64,000 nucleotides of DNA, taken from positions 186,001-250,000 of the forward strand of contig JAFTCB010000062.1 of the NCBI GenBank assembly GCA_017454905.1. Direction: 5' to 3'. Of the stretch, positions 43,712 through 51,256 are shown in pieces; positions within the stretch are counted from its first letter, which is position 1, and each line of letters opens with the position of its first letter. The position numbers and the translations under genes are program-made. This DNA is from Bacteroidales bacterium. Its GTDB lineage: Bacteria; Bacteroidota; Bacteroidia; Bacteroidales; UBA932. The notes below the pieces were generated by a model. That model did no database searches and was not told the origin of the DNA. It worked only from the letters and a program-made list of their open reading frames with translations.

Positions 43712-45091
43712 TTACTTTTTGGCGGCCTCGGCGGCAGCCTTGGCGGCTGCGGCGCGGGCACGGATGACACCCATCACCTGGCCCTTCGCCTGGCGGATAT
43801 TGTCCAGCAGGGGGAGGTGGGCCGGGCAGCTGTACAGACAGCAGCCGCATTCGATACAATCCTGGGCCGCATTCTTCTCGAGCGCTTCCAGGTCGGCGGC
43901 CTTGTAGAGACGGTTGAGCAGGAAAGGCTCCAGACCCATCGGGCAGGCGTCGGCACACTTGCCGCAGCGGATGCAGTTCGTCTCGGGATGACGGCGGGTC
44001 GCCGCCTCGCTGAGATAGAGCACGGAGGACGAGCCCTTGACCGTCGCGGCATCGAGGTTACTGATCGCCTTGCCCATCATCGGGCCGCCGCTGATCAGTT
44101 TCGCAGCGTCGTCGGGAATGCCGCCGGCATGCTCCACGATGAAGGAAAGGGGCACGCCGATGCGGAACAGGTAGTTGTGCTGCCGCTCCACGGGCATCTT
44201 GTCTCCCGTAATCGTGAGTACGTTGGTGATGAGGGGCTTGTTCTTCTGCACGGCCTCATAGACGGCCAGGGAGGTGGCCACGTTCTGGACCACGGCGCCG
44301 ACATCGATCGGAAGGCCGCCGGACTTGACCTGGCGCTTCATCACCGCGTCGATGAGCTGCTTCTCGCCGCCCTGCGGATAACGCTTCTTGAGGGGCTGCA
44401 CCGTGATGCCGGGATATCCGAGTTCCGCGACCGCGGCGCCCATCGAGGCGATCGCCTCGGGCTTGTTCTCTTCGATGCCGATCACGCACTTGCAGCCACC
44501 CAGGACCTTCTGCATGATGGCGGCGCCGATGACGATCTCCTTCGGACGCTCGACCATGATGCGGTAGTCGCTGGTCAGGAAAGGCTCGCACTCGGCACCG
44601 TTGATGATCAGGCACTCGGCCACCTTACCGGGAGCCGGATTGAGCTTGACATGGGCCGGGAAGGTCGCACCGCCCAGACCGACGACGCCGCAGGCCTTGA
44701 TCCGGTCGAGGATCGCGGCTTTGTCCTCCGGAATCGCGGTCACCAGATCGGTGCTCCGGTCGATCGCAGGATCCCATTCGTCTCCTTCGACGGCGATCTC
44801 CACGTGCATCACGGGATTGCCGGCGAGGTCCTTGCGGGGTGCGATGGACTTGACGGTCCCGGATGCCGGGGAATGGATGAAGGCGGAGATGAAGCCGCCC
44901 GGTTCCGCGAGGACCTGGCCGACTTTCACCTTGTCACCCACGGCGACCACCGGCTTGGCCGGTGCGCCGAGGTGCTGGGCCATTGACACATAGACGGTCT
45001 GCGGGAGCGGGAGCTCCTCGATGGCGCGTTCGCGCGCGAATTTGCTGTCATGGGGGTGGACACCGCCCATGGAGAATGTCAGTTTACCCAT
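43712..45091 (-). CDS. rnfC: Rnf electron transport complex subunit C
   Basis: A 459-residue peripheral subunit carrying NADH and FMN sites homologous to NqrF/Nuo51 folds, plus two [4Fe-4S] clusters (CIRCGKCADACPMGL and CIECGCCLYSCPAHL near the C-terminus). The N-terminus MGKLTFSMGGVHPHDSKFA and GLGGATFPAHVKL are typical. The end is Ala/Lys-rich. Its start overlaps the end of rnfB by 8 bases. Confidence 0.96.
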   Translation of the reverse strand: MGKLTFSMGGVHPHDSKFARERAIEELPLPQTVYVSMAQHLGAPAKPVVAVGDKVKVGQVLAEPGGFISAFIHSPASGTVKSIAPRKDLAGNPVMHVEIAVEGDEWDPAIDRSTDLVTAIPEDKAAILDRIKACGVVGLGGATFPAHVKLNPAPGKVAECLIINGAECEPFLTSDYRIMVERPKEIVIGAAIMQKVLGGCKCVIGIEENKPEAIASMGAAVAELGYPGITVQPLKKRYPQGGEKQLIDAVMKRQVKSGGLPIDVGAVVQNVATSLAVYEAVQKNKPLITNVLTITGDKMPVERQHNYLFRIGVPLSFIVEHAGGIPDDAAKLISGGPMMGKAISNLDAATVKGSSSVLYLSEAATRRHPETNCIRCGKCADACPMGLEPFLLNRLYKAADLEALEKNAAQDCIECGCCLYSCPAHLPLLDNIRQAKGQVMGVIRARAAAAKAAAEAAKK

Positions 45092-46037
45092 TTGCGACCT
45101 CCTTTTTTTCTGCAGGTTTCGCGGCCGCGGCAGTGGCCTCGGCAGCAGCCTTGGCGGCTTCGGCGGCTTTCGCCTTGCGGTCGGCGATGCGCTTCTTGAC
45201 GGCTTCCTTGTCCAGCTCCTTCGGGAAATTCACCCCGTGGATGGCGCCGGTCGGGCAGACCGCCTCGCACTCGCGGCAAAGCTTGCACTTCGTGAAATCG
45301 ATGTAGGCCACGTTGTCCGTCACCGTGATGGCGCCGTGCTGGCAGGTCTTGGCACAGAGGCCGCATCCGATGCAGGCCGCCGCGCAGGCCTTCTTGGCCA
45401 CAGGTCCCTTGTCCTTGTTGACGCAGGACACGAATTCACGCATGCCGCGGGGTCCCTTGGCCCGCAGTTCAATGATGTGCTTGGGGCAGGCCTTGGTACA
45501 GGCACCGCAAGCAGTACACTTCTCCTCGTCGACGACAGGAAGGCCCGTCTCCGGGTTCATCGACAAGGCACCGAACTGGCAGGCTGCGACGCAATCGCCG
45601 CATCCGAGACAGCCGTAGGAGCATCCGGTGTCGCCGCTGTAGAGGGCGGCCTTGACCCGGCAGGACTGCACGCCGTCATACTCGTTGGTACGGGGACGGT
45701 TGGCGCATGTTCCGTTGCAGCGCACGACGGCGACCTGCGGGGCCTTCTTCGCCACGGTGAACCCGAGGATCGAAGCGACCTTCTGCATCACGTCGTCGCC
45801 ACCGACGGGACAATACTGGTTGTCCAGATTGGTAGCTTTGACTGCCGCATCGGCAAAGGCCCGGCATCCGGCGAAACCACAGCCGCCGCAGTTGGCGCCC
45901 GGCATCACCTTCTCCACCTCGTCGATCCGCGGATCTTCCTCGACCTTGAACTTCCGCGCCACCCAGAACAGGATGAGCGCAAGCAGCAGGCCCAGGACGG
46001 TCAGGATCGCGACAGTCCAGATAATTGTTTGTGTCAT
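45084..46037 (-). CDS. rnfB: Rnf electron transport complex subunit B (ferredoxin)
   Basis: A 317-residue polyferredoxin that takes electrons from reduced ferredoxin. It has one N-terminal helix (IIWTVAILTVLGLLLALILFWVA), the four-Cys motif CGGCGFAGCRAFAD, and several [4Fe-4S] motifs (CLGCGDCVAACQ, CTACGACTKACPKH, CIGCGLCAKTCQH, CKLCRECEAVCP). The last about 40 residues are an Ala/Lys-rich tail. The ATG overlaps the rseC stop by one base (TAATG), and the 3' end overlaps rnfC. Confidence 0.96.
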   Translation of the reverse strand: MTQTIIWTVAILTVLGLLLALILFWVARKFKVEEDPRIDEVEKVMPGANCGGCGFAGCRAFADAAVKATNLDNQYCPVGGDDVMQKVASILGFTVAKKAPQVAVVRCNGTCANRPRTNEYDGVQSCRVKAALYSGDTGCSYGCLGCGDCVAACQFGALSMNPETGLPVVDEEKCTACGACTKACPKHIIELRAKGPRGMREFVSCVNKDKGPVAKKACAAACIGCGLCAKTCQHGAITVTDNVAYIDFTKCKLCRECEAVCPTGAIHGVNFPKELDKEAVKKRIADRKAKAAEAAKAAAEATAAAAKPAEKKEVANG

Positions 46038-46456
46038 TATGCTTTAATGTTAAATATGTATTCGTTTCTGAGCCGGTCGCGCAGCAGCCAGATCACCCCG
46101 TAGTACAGGGCAATGGCGGCGATGGCGACCAGGCCGGCCAGCAGTTCGCTGCCGCCCGCGGCCAGGGTGCCGAGCAAAGCAGCCACCATCAGCACCAGGG
46201 GGATGACATAGGCCAGCCAGACGGCCTTGTGCCCCATGGAAGCACGCAGCACCACGGACACCTCGTCCCCGACCTTCCAGTTGTCCCAGCCCCGGGTCGG
46301 AAGTTCGACTTCCTTGGCCTTGCTGTCACCCAGGCTGCAGAGCCCCTTGGCATGGCAGGCAGCGCAGCCGGACTCGGACACGATCTGTACGGTCGTGACT
46401 TCCGGCGTGATCGAGATGATCCGCCCGCGATGGGAGATTTCACTAGAGGAACTCAT
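46037..46456 (-). CDS. RseC/MucC-like protein (SoxR-reducing system)
   Basis: A 139-residue membrane protein of the RseC/MucC family, commonly the first gene of Rnf operons in Bacteroidales. The N-terminal part has a four-Cys motif (SGCAACHAKGLCSL, with three Cys in it), and two helices follow (VWLAYVIPLVLMVAALLGTL and LLAGLVAIAAIALYYGVIW). It is thought to help Rnf assembly or redox signalling; the exact role is open. Its first 14 bases overlap the end of dnaB. Confidence 0.9.
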   Translation of the reverse strand: MSSSSEISHRGRIISITPEVTTVQIVSESGCAACHAKGLCSLGDSKAKEVELPTRGWDNWKVGDEVSVVLRASMGHKAVWLAYVIPLVLMVAALLGTLAAGGSELLAGLVAIAAIALYYGVIWLLRDRLRNEYIFNIKA

Positions 46457-47915
46457 TGTTCGTCATAGTATTCATGGCAGAATCGATCTCCATCGAACCT
46501 GCCCGCATGTCCAGGCTGTCATCCAGTTCGACGAATTTGATCTGCTCGCTCTTGAAGAGCATATCGATTTCGCAGGTCTCGCCGTTGCGGTGCTTGGCGA
46601 TGATGATCTGCGTCTTCTCTTTATCCTCGGGATTCTCGCTCAGGCCGACGAAGTCCGGCCGGTGGATGAAGAGCACCATATCGGCATCCTGCTCGATGGA
46701 GCCGGATTCGCGGAGGTCGGAAAGCTGCGGTTTGCCGCCGCCGCCCTGCCGCTGCACGGCCTGGCGGGACAGCTGCGAGAGGGCGATGATGGGGACATCC
46801 AGTTCCTTCGCCGTCGCCTTGAGCGTCCGGGAGATGGCCGCCACCTCCTGCTCGCGCATACCCTTGAGTTCGCTCGGGCCCTGCATCAGCTGGAGATAGT
46901 CCACGAAAATCAGGCGCACCCCCTTGTTCTTGACCAGGTTCTTGGCCTTGGTACGAAACTCCATCAGGGGCAGGCCCGGCGTGTCATCAATATAGAGCGG
47001 CGCTTTGGAAAGCGCCTTCAGTTTGTATTCGAGCTGCTCCCATTCGTAATCCTCGAGGCGTGCCCCGCCCTTGATCTTGTCGGCCGGCAGGCCGGATTCG
47101 GAGGTGATCAGACGCTTGACAAGCTGGATCGCGGACATTTCCAGGGAGAAGAAAGCGACCGCCATGTGGTGGTCCACCGCGGCATTGCGCGCCAGGTTGA
47201 GCGAGAATGCTGTCTTACCCACGGACGGACGGGCCGCCAGGATGATCAGGTCGGATTTCTGCCAGCCCATCGTGATGCGGTCGATGCTCAGGAAACCGGA
47301 AGGCACACCGTTGAGCCCGGTGCTGCCCTGCATCTCCTGGATGTCCGCCATCGCGATGTTGATCAGGCTGCCGATGTCCTGGACTTCGCGCCGGACGTTG
47401 CTCTGGATGGCATCGTAGACCTTGCTCTGCGCCTTGTCGATCAGGTCGTCCACCTTGATCGAGTCGTCGAACGAATCACGCAGGATATCGTAAGAGGCGG
47501 AGATCAGGTCCCGCTGGATCGTCTTCTGCTTGAGGATCTTGATGTAGTACTCCATGTGCGCCGCCGAACCGACCTTTTCGGACAGGTTTGCGAGCACGAC
47601 GGTACCGCCCACGGCTTCCAGGTTGCCCTGGGCCTTGAGTTCGGTACTGACCGTGATGATATCAACGGAGGTGTGGTCCGTCACCAGACGGGACATCGCC
47701 TCGAAGACCATCCGGTGTTTGGGATCATAGAAACAGGAGGGCGTCAGCTCCTCCATGGCGAGGTCCACGCAGGACGGCTCCAGCAACATGGCACCCAGAA
47801 CGGCCTCCTCGACATCGGTAGCCTGGGGCGGCTTGTTGCCGATCTCCAGTCCGAGGGTCTCGAGGTTGACCGCCTGTTCCTTCTTGCGGGGATTGCCTGA
47901 CCTCTGCGCCGGCAT
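46443..47915 (-). CDS. dnaB: Replicative DNA helicase DnaB
   Basis: A 490-residue hexameric helicase that opens the replication fork. The N-terminal domain begins at about residue 30 (PPQATDVEEAVLGAMLLEPS), then comes the RecA-like core with Walker A ARPSVGKTAFSLNLA, Walker B LIFVDYLQLMQG and the C-terminal RESGSIEQDADMVLFIHR. No intein is present. Its 3' end overlaps the first Rnf-associated gene by 14 bases, which would put replication and Rnf genes on a common transcript. It follows the zinc-ribbon gene after 4 bases. Confidence 0.97.
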   Translation of the reverse strand: MPAQRSGNPRKKEQAVNLETLGLEIGNKPPQATDVEEAVLGAMLLEPSCVDLAMEELTPSCFYDPKHRMVFEAMSRLVTDHTSVDIITVSTELKAQGNLEAVGGTVVLANLSEKVGSAAHMEYYIKILKQKTIQRDLISASYDILRDSFDDSIKVDDLIDKAQSKVYDAIQSNVRREVQDIGSLINIAMADIQEMQGSTGLNGVPSGFLSIDRITMGWQKSDLIILAARPSVGKTAFSLNLARNAAVDHHMAVAFFSLEMSAIQLVKRLITSESGLPADKIKGGARLEDYEWEQLEYKLKALSKAPLYIDDTPGLPLMEFRTKAKNLVKNKGVRLIFVDYLQLMQGPSELKGMREQEVAAISRTLKATAKELDVPIIALSQLSRQAVQRQGGGGKPQLSDLRESGSIEQDADMVLFIHRPDFVGLSENPEDKEKTQIIIAKHRNGETCEIDMLFKSEQIKFVELDDSLDMRAGSMEIDSAMNTMTNNEFL

Positions 47916-47919
47916 CCCG

Positions 47920-48774
47920 CTAGATGTCAGGATTGACGATGATGCGTCCGCAATGCTCGCAGATGACGAGCTTCTTGCCCGACTCGATGTCGATCATCCG
48001 CTGCGGGGTGATGGTGTGGAAGCAACCGCCGCAGGCGGCATCCAGTTTCACCCGGTCACCTTCCTTCTCGGTGTCCTTGTAGCGATAGCGGAGGGTGACC
48101 ACGGCCAGGTGGTTGTGGGCATTGCCGCGGATGCGCTCATAGGCGCTCAGCGTACGCTCGTCGATCTTGGCGGCGCAGGCGTCGCGCTTGGCCTGGAGGG
48201 TCTTCTCCTCCTTGGCGGTGGACTCCACGATCGTGGCAAGTTCTTCCTGCTTGGCCTTGAGGTCTTCCTCGCGGATGAGGATGCGGTCGGCGAGACGCTC
48301 GCGCTCCATCTTGCGGTCCTCGATCGCCTCGCGGGCCTCCCGGATGTTCTTCTCCGCGATGGCGCGCAGCAGGCCCTGGTTCTCCAGTTCCTTGTTGATG
48401 GAGTCGAACTCGCGGCTGTTGGAAATATTCTCCAGCTGGCTGCGGTACTTCTCGATCTCGGCGTCCAGTTCGACAATCTGCTTGTTGGCGGCGTCGATGG
48501 TCTGGTTGTAACCTTCGATCAGCTGGCCGATCCGGTCGGACTTGGCGCGCAGGCCGCTGAGTTCTTCCTCGAGGAAAGCGACCTCGGCGGGAAGTTCACC
48601 GCGCTGATGGACCAGGTCGTCGATGGCGACATCGGCGGCTTGGAGTTCATAAAGGACTTTGAGTTTCTCCTGGGTGCTCTGCTCGGACTCGGCGAAATTT
48701 TTCTGCAGGGAGACAAAAGTTTCGCGCTCGTCCACGGGAGCAGCCACTTTCGTAGTTTTCTTGGTGGTAGCCAT
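47920..48774 (-). CDS. Coiled-coil zinc-ribbon protein (DUF164 / C4-type)
   Basis: A 284-residue protein made mostly of a long coiled coil (about residues 30-200) followed by a C4 zinc ribbon (CGGCFHTI and CEHCGRIIV). The family is widespread, with proposed nucleic-acid or chaperone-like roles, but unproven. A TAACTTTG box at 48824-48831 may start transcription here and run into dnaB and the Rnf genes. Confidence 0.9.
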   Translation of the reverse strand: MATTKKTTKVAAPVDERETFVSLQKNFAESEQSTQEKLKVLYELQAADVAIDDLVHQRGELPAEVAFLEEELSGLRAKSDRIGQLIEGYNQTIDAANKQIVELDAEIEKYRSQLENISNSREFDSINKELENQGLLRAIAEKNIREAREAIEDRKMERERLADRILIREEDLKAKQEELATIVESTAKEEKTLQAKRDACAAKIDERTLSAYERIRGNAHNHLAVVTLRYRYKDTEKEGDRVKLDAACGGCFHTITPQRMIDIESGKKLVICEHCGRIIVNPDI

Positions 48775-48823
48775 ATATATATGTTTCTCGATTTATTCTG
48801 CGCTCCGCATCGGATACGAATTG

Positions 48824-48831
48824 CAAAGTTA
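48824..48831 (-). promoter_or_regulatory. -7 promoter box before the zinc-ribbon-dnaB-rnf run
   Basis: The minus strand reads TAACTTTG, overlapping the stop codon of the MerR gene and ending 49 bases before the ATG at 48774. Confidence 0.5.
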
Positions 48832-49149
48832 GGAAATATTTTTCTTAATCTCCATAAGTTGGGCCCGGATTTCCTTGAGGGACTCGATGGCCTTGACATT
48901 CTTGTCTACGGACTTCCGGTCCGCTGCCAGCTGCTGGGCCGCCCCGTCCAGGGTCAGCCCCTTGTCCTTGACCAGGTGGTGGATCTGCTTGAAGGTTTGG
49001 ACATCCGCCGCCGTGAACTGCCGGTTGCCCTTGGCGTTCCGCTGCGGCTTGATGAATTTCGGGAAAGAGTTGGACCAGAAACGGACCAGGGATACCGACT
49101 CTCCCAGGATCCCGGCCACTTCGCCGATCGAATAGAACAGTTTCTCCAT
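48829..49149 (-). CDS. MerR-family transcriptional regulator
   Basis: A 106-residue regulator with the MerR winged-helix domain (FYSIGEVAGILGESVSLVRFWSNSFPKFI, then GNRQFTAADVQTFKQIHHLVKDKGLTLDGA) and a short coiled-coil tail. It has no effector-binding domain, like the small MerR proteins found near dnaB-type housekeeping genes in Bacteroidales. It follows the first M23 peptidase gene after 10 bases. Targets are unknown. Confidence 0.9.
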   Translation of the reverse strand: MEKLFYSIGEVAGILGESVSLVRFWSNSFPKFIKPQRNAKGNRQFTAADVQTFKQIHHLVKDKGLTLDGAAQQLAADRKSVDKNVKAIESLKEIRAQLMEIKKNIS

Positions 49150-49159
49150 ATTTCGTGTG

Positions 49160-50116
49160 TTAATCCATTGATTGCAAGGTATTCACGGACATATACAGCA
49201 TATTCGCATACTCCGCCGGAGTCACGGAGGCGAAGAAGCTGTTGACCGGATCCATCAGGATCCCGTCCTTGCGCACCTCATAGTGCAGATGCGGGGCGAA
49301 GGCCTGTCCGGACATGCCGACGGTCCCGATCTTCTGGCCGGTCCGCACCCGCTGCCCGGCATGTACGCTCATGCTCTCCAGATGGGCATAGACCGTCTCA
49401 TAGCCGCCCGCGTGCTGGATCCGCACCGTGTTGCCCGTGGTGCGGGAAGACGAGGCCGATACCACGGTACCGTCGGCGGTGGCGACCACTTCCGTGCCGC
49501 GCGCCACGATCAGGTCCTGTCCTTCGTGGAAGATATAGGCTTTGTAGAACGGGTTGATCTTGCGTCCCACGGACGCGCCGATCTGCGGGTAGGTGATGTT
49601 CCCGACGGGCAGGATCATCGGCGGCAGGACCCGGGCGGAATCGGACAGCGCCCGGAAGATCCGGCCGAAGGCGGCCTCCACGGCCCGGCTCCGGGCCAGC
49701 AGGCTGTCCGCCTTTTCCTGTGTATAGGCCACCAGTCGGGAATCCGGAAGCGAATCGGCGATGGACAGCGGCGAGCGGTCCGTCATCGGATCCAGTCCCG
49801 GCGCGCCGGAATGGAACACCAGGCCGTAGATCTCGTTGTCCTTGTGCTGCAGGTTCGCAATGGCGTCGCCCAGCAGCTGCTCCCGCTCTTCCAGATCCGG
49901 ATAGAGCCGCTCGTACATGCGGATCTCCCGGCGGAGCCGGCGCTCCGTATCCGTGCGGTAGAAAAGGGCGAAGGCCAGGTAGGTCAGCACGGCCAGCGTA
50001 AAGGTCAGCAGCATGTACAGGAGGATCATCAACAGCGTCTTCCCGACCTTGCGGGGGACTTCCCCGAAATGGAAGTTCTCCGCATCGAATACGAATATTT
50101 TCCTGTGCTTAGCCAT
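49160..50116 (-). CDS. M23 family metallopeptidase (LytM-type), membrane anchored
   Basis: A 318-residue envelope protein with one helix near residues 28-53, a coiled-coil linker, and a C-terminal LytM/M23 peptidase domain (about residues 185-290). The zinc site is complete: FHEGQDLI (HxxxD) and APHLHYEV (HxH). It should cut peptidoglycan cross-links during growth or division. It is paralogous to the next upstream gene and overlaps it by 8 bases. Confidence 0.93.
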   Translation of the reverse strand: MAKHRKIFVFDAENFHFGEVPRKVGKTLLMILLYMLLTFTLAVLTYLAFALFYRTDTERRLRREIRMYERLYPDLEEREQLLGDAIANLQHKDNEIYGLVFHSGAPGLDPMTDRSPLSIADSLPDSRLVAYTQEKADSLLARSRAVEAAFGRIFRALSDSARVLPPMILPVGNITYPQIGASVGRKINPFYKAYIFHEGQDLIVARGTEVVATADGTVVSASSSRTTGNTVRIQHAGGYETVYAHLESMSVHAGQRVRTGQKIGTVGMSGQAFAPHLHYEVRKDGILMDPVNSFFASVTPAEYANMLYMSVNTLQSMD

Positions 50117-51131
50117 TCTTCCTGTTTCTGCGGCGGAGCAGCTCCGTCGTGCTGGATTTCTTGCCGACCGGCGAATCCTCGCGGCGCGTCTCGATCATCG
50201 CCCGGTACTCGTCGAGCGGCATGTTGAAGTCCATGTAATTCATCGGGTTCACCCGGTTGTCCCGGTAGAGCACCTCATAGTGGAGGTGGGGGCCGGTGGA
50301 CTTGCCGGTGGAGCCCACATTGCCGATCTGCTCCCCGCGCTTGACCCGCATGCCCGCGACCACGGTGATCACGCTCAGGTGGGCATACCGGGTCTGGTAG
50401 CCAAAGCCGTGGTCGATGACGATCTGGTTGCCGTAGCCGTTGGATTTGAACTCGGCCTGGACAACCACGCCGTCGCCGGTGCAGTACACCGGAGTGCCGG
50501 TCGGGGCGGCCATGTCCTGTCCGCCATGCCGTTCTCCGCCGCCGTAGACGGGATCCGTCCGGTAGCCGAAACCGCTGGAGAGGTGGACCTTCTTGTGGTC
50601 CGGCAGCAGCGGCGGCACGCTCGGCACGCAGGACAGCATGTCACCCGCTTCGCGGGAAAGCTGCCCCACCTCGTCGAGGGCCTTGCCCTGGATGTACGCG
50701 CGCTTGGTCAGGTTGTCCAGGCGCCGCACGGTCCATCCCAGCGAGGAATTCGTCCCCAGCCGGTCCAGTTCCGCATAGCGGTTGATACCGCCCAGGCCGG
50801 AATTCTTGACCTCGTCCGGGATCTTTCCCAATCCGTAGATCGACCGATACACCTCGTCGTCCCGCTGCTCGATGCCCGTCAGCGTCTGGTCATAGAGATC
50901 GAGCCGGCTTCCGAGCACCTCCATCCGGGCCTCCCAGGCAGCCGCCTGGCGCTTGAGCATCGCCGTGCGCGGAAGGTCCCAGTGGAAGACGGAAGTATAA
51001 AGCCAGAAATACAGCAATACGCACCCGGCAGCGAGCAGGACGGCCACCGCTATCCGGATGTGATTGAGGTACTTGGGTTCTTCCTTCACCTCATACAACA
51101 GGGTCTCTGGATTGAGGACGTATTTCGGCAT
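50109..51131 (-). CDS. M23 family metallopeptidase, membrane anchored, paralogue
   Basis: A 340-residue protein with the same plan: one helix (IRIAVAVLLAAGCVLLYFWLY, about residues 26-46), a helical linker, and an M23 domain with RHGGQDMA and GPHLHYEV, so the zinc ligands are intact. It starts 7 bases after a TATATTTG box (51139-51146) and is divergent from alaS. It is the first gene of the long minus-strand run toward dnaB and Rnf. Confidence 0.93.
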   Translation of the reverse strand: MPKYVLNPETLLYEVKEEPKYLNHIRIAVAVLLAAGCVLLYFWLYTSVFHWDLPRTAMLKRQAAAWEARMEVLGSRLDLYDQTLTGIEQRDDEVYRSIYGLGKIPDEVKNSGLGGINRYAELDRLGTNSSLGWTVRRLDNLTKRAYIQGKALDEVGQLSREAGDMLSCVPSVPPLLPDHKKVHLSSGFGYRTDPVYGGGERHGGQDMAAPTGTPVYCTGDGVVVQAEFKSNGYGNQIVIDHGFGYQTRYAHLSVITVVAGMRVKRGEQIGNVGSTGKSTGPHLHYEVLYRDNRVNPMNYMDFNMPLDEYRAMIETRREDSPVGKKSSTTELLRRRNRKNG

Positions 51132-51138
51132 AGGGCTG

Positions 51139-51146
51139 CAAATATA
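51139..51146 (-). promoter_or_regulatory. -7 promoter box of the M23 peptidase operon
   Basis: The minus strand reads TATATTTG followed by C, ending 7 bases before the ATG at 51131, again a nearly leaderless arrangement. Confidence 0.55.
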
Positions 51147-51223
51147 CTCATTTTTTGATAATTACACGCGCTTATCTCAAGCAGCCGCGCGCCCGCGCGT
51201 TTTATTATTTGCGATTAATTTGC

Positions 51224-51231
51224 TATTTTTG
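51224..51231 (+). promoter_or_regulatory. -7 promoter box of alaS
   Basis: TATTTTTG followed by C, ending 25 bases before the ATG at 51257. Confidence 0.55.
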
Positions 51232-51256
51232 CGGTTCTATTATAATTTGCAGAAAT

